A stretch of DNA of 64,000 bases from Stagonosporopsis chrysanthemi. Taxonomy: Eukaryota > Ascomycota > Dothideomycetes > Pleosporales > Didymellaceae. Below are positions 58,706 to 64,000 of the stretch, piece after piece. The DNA lies in the NCBI GenBank assembly GCA_022560025.1, contig JAFISE010000035.1, positions 62,001 to 126,000 on the forward strand, read 5' to 3'. Under the pieces are notes generated by a model. The model did not search any database, was not told where the DNA came from, and saw only the letters and a list, made by a program, of their open reading frames with translations. Positions within the stretch are counted from its first letter, which is position 1. Every line of letters begins with the position of its first letter. The position numbers and the translations under genes were made by a program.

Positions 58706-59256
58706 GGTGTTGGTTTTGCAGCGGTTCTTCTGGGCCATGTCCCACCAGTCGGTGCCAAGTTTGCTCTATACCCACTATATGCAATTTGATCATGTTCATG
58801 TCCTACTCTCTACGAATACGAAGGTAGCCGCTTGCTCGCGATTCGCATCATGGAGCTGATGCCTGTCGGCATGGCTCGCTTACTGTCCAATCAGCGGCCG
58901 ACTTGCCCGCATGCGGAGGCCGAGTGGAGGTCGAGCGGAGGTCGAGCGGGAGGTAGGTCCGAGGTCGACTCTCAGCACAACGCCGCGCAGGCGTAGCTCT
59001 CATCCTGCCCTGAGCCCTCCCATCCGGCGCGCATCAGTGAGTCCCCGTCTCTCCTGCACGCTCCACGGCATGTCTGGCCCACCCTGACGATGCCCAACAT
59101 GCCGCTGTCTCCTCCTCGTCCTCGTCCTCGTCCTCGTCGTCGTCGTCCTCCTCCTCCTCCTCCTCCTCCTCGCCGCCGTCCTGCCTGCACACTCCCCTCC
59201 CATCCCGCCATGGAGACTGACGCCCTTGACCAGCGGCTGCAGGCCCCCCAGCAGCC
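58706..59256. other. Intergenic, GC-rich leader of the SPT10-like gene with a CCT/CGT microsatellite
   Basis: Contains an interrupted (CCTCGT)/(CCT) microsatellite at about 59,110-59,175 in the presumed 5' leader. A short upstream frame starts at ATG 59,212 (METDALDQRLQ) and overlaps the main start out of frame; it could act as an upstream ORF. Confidence 0.5.
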
Positions 59257-61264
59257 ATGCCCGCCGTGCCCGCCGTGCCCGCCGTGCTCGACGGCCCCTC
59301 CCCCTCGGCGCCCGTCCTGACGCGCACCGCTGGCGACAGCCCCTACCCCCCGCCCGGCGGCCCGTTGCCCGTCGGCATCGCGCCCATGCAAGTGACGCTG
59401 CGCGACCGCGTCACGACGGCCACCATCATGCCCTTCTCTGCGCCCAACCAGGTCCCGCGCACGCTGCTGGCCTACCTGTGCGACCAGCTGGGCCGCGAGA
59501 TCGAAAAGGGCGACACGTACCCCATGGTCGAGCCGCTGCCGCTCGACGCCTTCGGGCCGTACTGGTTCGGCGTCTTCGGCGCCATCGTGCTGCTGGGCGA
59601 CATTGCCGACGGGCGCGCGCTGCACGAACGCGCGCGCAGAGGCTGCGACTGGGAGCGCGAGTGTCTGGGCAGCTTCTACATCAAGCCCAACTACCCCGGC
59701 CGCTCGAGCCACGTGTGCAACGGCGGCTTCCTCGTCACCGACGCGAGCCGCAACCGCGGCGTGGGCCGCCTGATGGGCGAGTCGTATCTCGACTGGGCGC
59801 CGAAGCTGGGCTACACGTACAGCGTCTTCAACCTCGTGTACGAGACCAACGTGGCGTCGTGTCGCATCTGGGACGCCCTGGGCTTCAAGCGCATTGGCCG
59901 CGTCAAGGGCTGTGGGGACCTCAAGTCGCACCCGGGCGAGCTCATCGACGCCATCATCTACGGCCGCGACCTGGGCCAGGACGACGACTTTGTGTCCGAG
60001 GAGCGCTTCGACAAGATCCGCTTCTACCTCAAGAACGCAAAGTATCCCAACGGCGCCGACCGCGCCGAGAAGAGCAGGCTGCGCAGCGCCGCGACCCACT
60101 ACAAGCTCACGCCCGCGACCGACTGCGACCCGGAGAAGCTGTGGCTCAAGGGGAAGGAGGTCATCAGCGACGCCCAGCGCCAGTATGAGATTGCGCGCGA
60201 CGTGCACCACAAGGCGCACGGCGGGATCAACAAGACGACGGCGGCGATTGCCGAGTCGTTCCACTGGGTCCGCATCAAGGAGACGGTGAGCCAGGTGATC
60301 CGCAACTGTCCCGAGTGCAGCGAGATGAACAAGGGCTTGTCTGCCGTGAGGGCGAACCAGTCGCGGACGCTGTCGACGAGTGGAGCGCAGCAGCTACAGT
60401 ACTCACCCCCACTCCCCTCTAACGTCACCCCTCCCGCCCCGCACGCCCTCTTCCCAGGACATAGCCAAACCACACGCGCCGACTCCCCAAGCTTCCAACT
60501 CCAGTCCGAAGCGCTGCCGCAGCCGCAGCCGCAGCCGCAGCCACAACCACAGCTCCTTCATCCACAATCCACATACCCCCAGTATCCACACCCAAGCTAC
60601 GACCTGGACCTCCCCCTCGACCCGGCCTTGATACAGCACTCCCAACCCCAGCCACATCTGACCACCCTTCCACAGGCGCGGCCCCCCGCAAACACACCCG
60701 CGTATCCAGCCTCGCACCTCGCAGACCGCGTACCCAGCCCCTTCCTCTCGGCCGCCGCAGCTCCCATGGACATGGACATGGACATGGACATGGCGGCCAA
60801 CACAGCCGTCGACGTCGCGATGGGCGGCATGCGAGGAGGCCGCGGACCCACGCAACGGCAGGTCCATGCAGAAATTCACACAGGCGGGCCGCTGCGCCGC
60901 ACGCCGGGGTCGCGCTCCGGCGCCGCGCGCTCCGAGATCAGGAGAAGGCTGGAGCGGGTTGTTGGTCCGACGAGGTATGCTGCGCGAGAAGGGGGGTGAG
61001 GATGGCGATGGGTCGACGATCGAGGGCTGACTTTTGTGCAGGGCGAATGACGCCGTGATGGGCGACGAGAGCGGCGGCAGCGGTAGCGGCAGCGGTAGCG
61101 GCAGCGGTAGTGCCAGTGCCAGTGCCAGTGCCAGTGCCAGTGCCAGTGCCAGTGCCAGTGCCAGTGCCAGTGCCAGTGCCAGTGCCAGTGCCAGTGAAAC
61201 TCGTCAAGGGCCCCGGACGGCAATGCGGCTCAAGTACGGCGCGTTCTGGGAGGGCGTGCTGTGA
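59257..61264 (+). CDS. SPT10-like GNAT acetyltransferase with H2C2 zinc finger
   Basis: Two exons (59,257-60,974 and 61,042-61,264; 67-nt intron GTATGC...CTGAC...GCAG) give 646 residues. Residues 85-250 are a GNAT domain with the acetyl-CoA motif R165-N-R-G168-V-G170 and VYETNVASCRIWDALGFKRIG. An H2C2 zinc finger follows, with H317/H321 and C351/C354 (HHKAHGG...CPEC), resembling retroviral-type integrase fingers. This combination is characteristic of Spt10, a sequence-specific activator of histone genes. The C-terminal 270 residues are Pro/Gln-rich and disordered, with a PQ tract, an MD tract and a (Ser-Ala)14 run, ending MRLKYGAFWEGVL, which looks conserved. The start is set by the Kozak-like GCCATGCC. 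A GNAT of another role remains possible. Confidence 0.83.
61109..61192. repeat. (AGTGCC)14 hexanucleotide microsatellite in the SPT10-like last exon
   Basis: Fourteen perfect AGTGCC units encode alternating Ser-Ala. They are preceded by AGCGGC/GGT units encoding Gly-Ser. Copy-number change would be in frame because the unit is 6 bp. Confidence 0.95.
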
Positions 61265-62523
61265 CCCCTGCAAATCCTCCGTCCCTCCCCGGTCCCGTCC
61301 TTCCCCGCGCCGAGTCGTGGACTGGAACTGGCGGTCGTGTCATGATGTGGTCCGTCACAAACATCACCAGCCAGGTCCAGGACAGACCGAGCATTAGCTG
61401 AGCGCAGCGAGACGCAACCCCACCCTTCCACCTGGACAGCCGCTCTAGTCGCGCGCTGGAGCCCCATGGGTGAGTTGAGGACGCGCGCCCATGGCTGATG
61501 GACAAGGCAGGCTACAGATACGGACAAGGACATGGTATTTAACTAGATTCGCACCCCGGGACGTCGTCCTGTCTGGTCTCGTCTCATCGCAACCCGAGCA
61601 TATATCCTTGTCCCCCCAAGATAAAAAGTGACTGGATACTCGAGACCAGTCCGTCTCACACTGTTTAGAGTTTCAGGTAGCACATACCGGTCTAGCCAGC
61701 AGGGCAGCGCAGGCATCTGCCACAGTCCCGCAATTCAAGCTGTTACACCACAACATTTCTACAATCACCAATACACAACCAAGACCCACTCACGCCCAAA
61801 GGACTTCTTACCATCACCTCTTAGAAACTGCGCGGAGCACACACGTTGACGTGACGACCCCCGCCCCTCTCCCTCTAGCTATCGTCTCCCTCCCTTTTAA
61901 GTGCTTGAGCACGGTGATTACTACGTCTTTCCCTCTAACAACTAATTCTATGTATTCAAACCCCCTCTACCTCATCTTCGTCCACTTCCTCGCTCACTCT
62001 TTTGCGGATCCACATCTTTCCATCTATCCTCCGCATGCCGTCGTGTGCAGGGAGGGACAGATGGCGCGAGAAGGTAAGTGGCAGGCGTGACGGGGGAAGG
62101 GAAGGATAGGAGGGGCAAGATGGAGTGATGGGAGGGAAGGCGAGAGAGGTACAGAGCTACAAAGAGCCATTCAACCAGCCAACCAACTATCAGCTGGACT
62201 GCTGAACTCATTGCGCGCCGAACTACCGCCTACACCGCATCCGGCTCGCGCGAGTAGCATGCGTCGTGGGTGGAACGCATGTTGTAGAGCGGGCCGAAAC
62301 GGGATGGGATGTCGGATATCGTGATACATGGACTAAGCCTGCACAAGCTATCGTAAAAGAACCGCCTTTCTTCTGCGTCACTCCCCGTCTGCCTTACCAC
62401 CCATCTCACACGGCTATCCCATCCCCCCCCTCCCCCCTTTTTTTCCTTGCCACTCCATCCGCGAGGCCGTCTCTCCCAGGCGTTTCCAAGATGGACGTGC
62501 TACTCCACCTTCGCAACGCCATT
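61265..62523. other. Intergenic between converging genes
   Basis: Lies between the 3' ends of the SPT10-like and PCS1-like genes. Pyrimidine-rich runs (about 62,415-62,450) and short frames only. No RNA gene or repeat family is recognised. Confidence 0.4.
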
Positions 62524-63813
62524 TCACACCCTCTCGTTCTGCGTCTCCTCTCTGCCCTCCACCACCCTCCCCTCCCCAATACATCGTCTCAGCCCCCTCA
62601 CACGCCCTCCCAATTCCCCCATGGAGTCTACGTCCCACGCTCTCGTGGCACGGACGAACTGTCCGGCCATGAAGTGGAGGTTGTCGTATCGTTTCTTGGT
62701 GGCGAGGTACGTGCGCCGCAGGTTGACGAGGCGCTGCTCGTCGTTTTGGGGAAAGGTGGGTGTAGATGGAGTGAGTGAGAGAGACGGGGTTGAGGATGAT
62801 GATGGCGTTGAGGAGATGGTGCTCCCAGACGACATTGTGCTGGGGTAGAAAGAAGGGGAACGGGAGAATGATGTGCCAGTGGAGGTCTGAGAAGAAGCTG
62901 CCTCTGAAGCTGACCTTGTGAGTGTGGCATTTTCATCGCTCAGCCTCGCGACTTCGCGCTGCAGGTCCTGCTGTTGCTGCGAGAGTTGCTGCATCTGCTG
63001 ATCGGTTGCGGCTGCTTTACGCATGGCTTCTTCCTCTTTGACAGCGAGATCACGCTTTGTATCTGAGTTAATGGCCAATTGTTCCTCAAGAAATTTCTGA
63101 ATCTCGTCTCGCTGCCTGGTCAAGCCAGCTTCGCCCTTGAGACTGCTGCGAGTCTCGTCTAATTCTCGTTGCAGATCGGCATGCTCCCAAGTCAATTCAG
63201 CCAAGCGCAGTCGCTCAGCTGCGAGCTCATCGTAAACATCGGCGTAGGCTTTGGTATTTGCAATATGCTGAGCACGAGCGATTAGAGCATCCTGTGCCGC
63301 TCGCTCGATGTTTTGCTTGACCTGGGCTTGAGCAGCCTGAAGTTGGGCTTGCAGCTGTTTTACTTCCCTTGTATAGACTTCTTTAAGACGATCGGGCCTG
63401 ATTCTGAGAGTAGTCCTTTTAGTAACGCCTGCTACAGGTGTAAGGTTTGGCTTTAGATCATCCGCACTGTCAGACCTATCCGACTTCGCCTTTGGACGAG
63501 GTGATGTCTGGCTGGCGCTCTTGCTCTCCTCCTGCCCTTCATCGACAGGAATGACAAACGCATCAGCCGCGCTTATACCTCGTCTACTTACCCGCTTCCC
63601 GTTATTAGCTTTTTGTGTTGTTTTTTGAACTTTTGAAGCACGCTCAGGCTTAGGAGAGGCGGGTGGGCTGCGCTTCTTGACAACTGTAACACTTGGTTTT
63701 CCCTTTGGCTTGGGTTTAGCTGATGTCTTTCTGGTTGGGTTCTTGCGAGGTTCGCTCGCAAGCTTTTTCTTAGTTGCTGGACGAGAAATGGAAGAGCTGC
63801 GTTTGGGTGGCAT
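62524..63813 (-). CDS. Monopolin subunit CSM1/PCS1-like protein
   Basis: Single-exon frame of 429 residues. The N-terminal 100 residues are Lys/Arg/Ser/Pro-rich and likely disordered (MPPKRSSSISRPATKKK). A coiled coil spans about residues 135-300 (VKQLQAQLQAAQAQVKQNIE, QQMQQLSQQQQDLQREVARL). A Ser/Thr/Pro-rich linker is followed by a small globular end (LVNLRRTYLATKKRYDNLHF...VRATRAWD), the expected place of the Csm1 C-terminal domain. Csm1/Pcs1 dimers form the monopolin complex that clamps kinetochore microtubule sites. In filamentous fungi a role at centromeres or rDNA is inferred. Ortholog assignment rests on architecture plus the C-terminal motif. Confidence 0.75.
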   Translation of the reverse strand: MPPKRSSSISRPATKKKLASEPRKNPTRKTSAKPKPKGKPSVTVVKKRSPPASPKPERASKVQKTTQKANNGKRVSRRGISAADAFVIPVDEGQEESKSASQTSPRPKAKSDRSDSADDLKPNLTPVAGVTKRTTLRIRPDRLKEVYTREVKQLQAQLQAAQAQVKQNIERAAQDALIARAQHIANTKAYADVYDELAAERLRLAELTWEHADLQRELDETRSSLKGEAGLTRQRDEIQKFLEEQLAINSDTKRDLAVKEEEAMRKAAATDQQMQQLSQQQQDLQREVARLSDENATLTRSASEAASSQTSTGTSFSRSPSFYPSTMSSGSTISSTPSSSSTPSLSLTPSTPTFPQNDEQRLVNLRRTYLATKKRYDNLHFMAGQFVRATRAWDVDSMGELGGRVRGLRRCIGEGRVVEGREETQNERV

Positions 63814-64000
63814 TGTGTATCCTTGCTTAATCTCGATTGAACTTATGATGTGATGTTTCCTAGTATTGCCGAGGCACTGGTGGGGTTCCTCTTCCTTGAC
63901 AGTTCTGGTTTTGCTAGGTGGGATCCTTTGTATACTCTGATATACCCTCTCCCGATCAGAAAGCAGGTTGTTGAACAGTCTGAAGTCTCCGAGACGTTGA
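63814..64000. promoter_or_regulatory. 5' flank of the PCS1-like gene
   Basis: Upstream region of the minus-strand gene, cut by the window edge. No distinct element is visible. Confidence 0.4.

Noticed and set aside
57590..58738. 382-codon minus-strand ORF opposite GH20
   Set aside because: Shadow of a well-supported GH20 catalytic domain.
58972..60264. 430-codon minus-strand ORF opposite the SPT10-like gene
   Set aside because: Low-complexity Val/Arg/Ala/Gly translation, typical of the antisense of GC-rich codons; the plus strand has clear GNAT and zinc-finger motifs.

Overview
This window is from a filamentous ascomycete, probably a Dothideomycete of the Pleosporales type (an inference, since no marker gene is present). 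Three things point that way. The genome is split into an AT-rich repeat block and a GC-balanced gene block. The repeat block carries a C-to-T mutation pattern like repeat-induced point mutation (RIP). The genes have 50-80 nt GT-AG introns and belong to fungal families such as CFEM receptors, NACHT-ankyrin proteins and chitin-binding proteins.

Positions 1 to about 21,860 form an AT-rich block of nested, RIP-mutated transposons with no intact gene. The nesting can be read from exact junctions. An old Ty3/Gypsy fragment (C; 5,660-6,142 and 21,310-21,855) is split by a full Gypsy element (A; 6,143-21,304; 278-bp LTRs; CTACT target duplication). A is split by a full Ty1/Copia element (12,521-20,445; 244-bp LTRs; TATAA target duplication). 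The Copia carries an LTR-like insert at 17,344-17,769. To the left lie the 3' end of a second A-family copy (A', + strand), a chromodomain Gypsy 3' end (B) inserted into it, a terminal-inverted-repeat element, and a pogo/Fot1-like transposase remnant. Both Gypsy families appear to carry an antisense reading frame between integrase and the 3' LTR, and the Copia has an extra sense segment downstream of RNase H. These are the most unusual items in the window.

Positions 21,885-27,960 hold a minus-strand NACHT-ankyrin (fungal NLR-type) pseudogene beside the repeat block. It lacks its 5' end, has several frameshifts, and has four in-frame stops compatible with C-to-T mutation. From 28 to 44 kb genes are sparse and mixed: a secreted CAP protein, a decayed beta-propeller gene, a multi-pass membrane protein, an FBXO21-like F-box protein, a glyoxalase-family protein, and several decayed genes, two with chitin-binding (CBM18) cysteine motifs.

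From 44.6 kb the window is ordinary gene-dense chromosome: a CFEM/Pth11-type receptor, the nucleoporins POM152 and NUP42-like head to head, a GT8-like glycosyltransferase, a secreted GH20 beta-N-acetylhexosaminidase, an SPT10-like acetyltransferase, and a CSM1/PCS1-like monopolin subunit. The window therefore grades from a RIP-silenced repeat block, through a zone of decaying accessory genes, into conserved core genes. All functional calls are by reading motifs; no database search was run.
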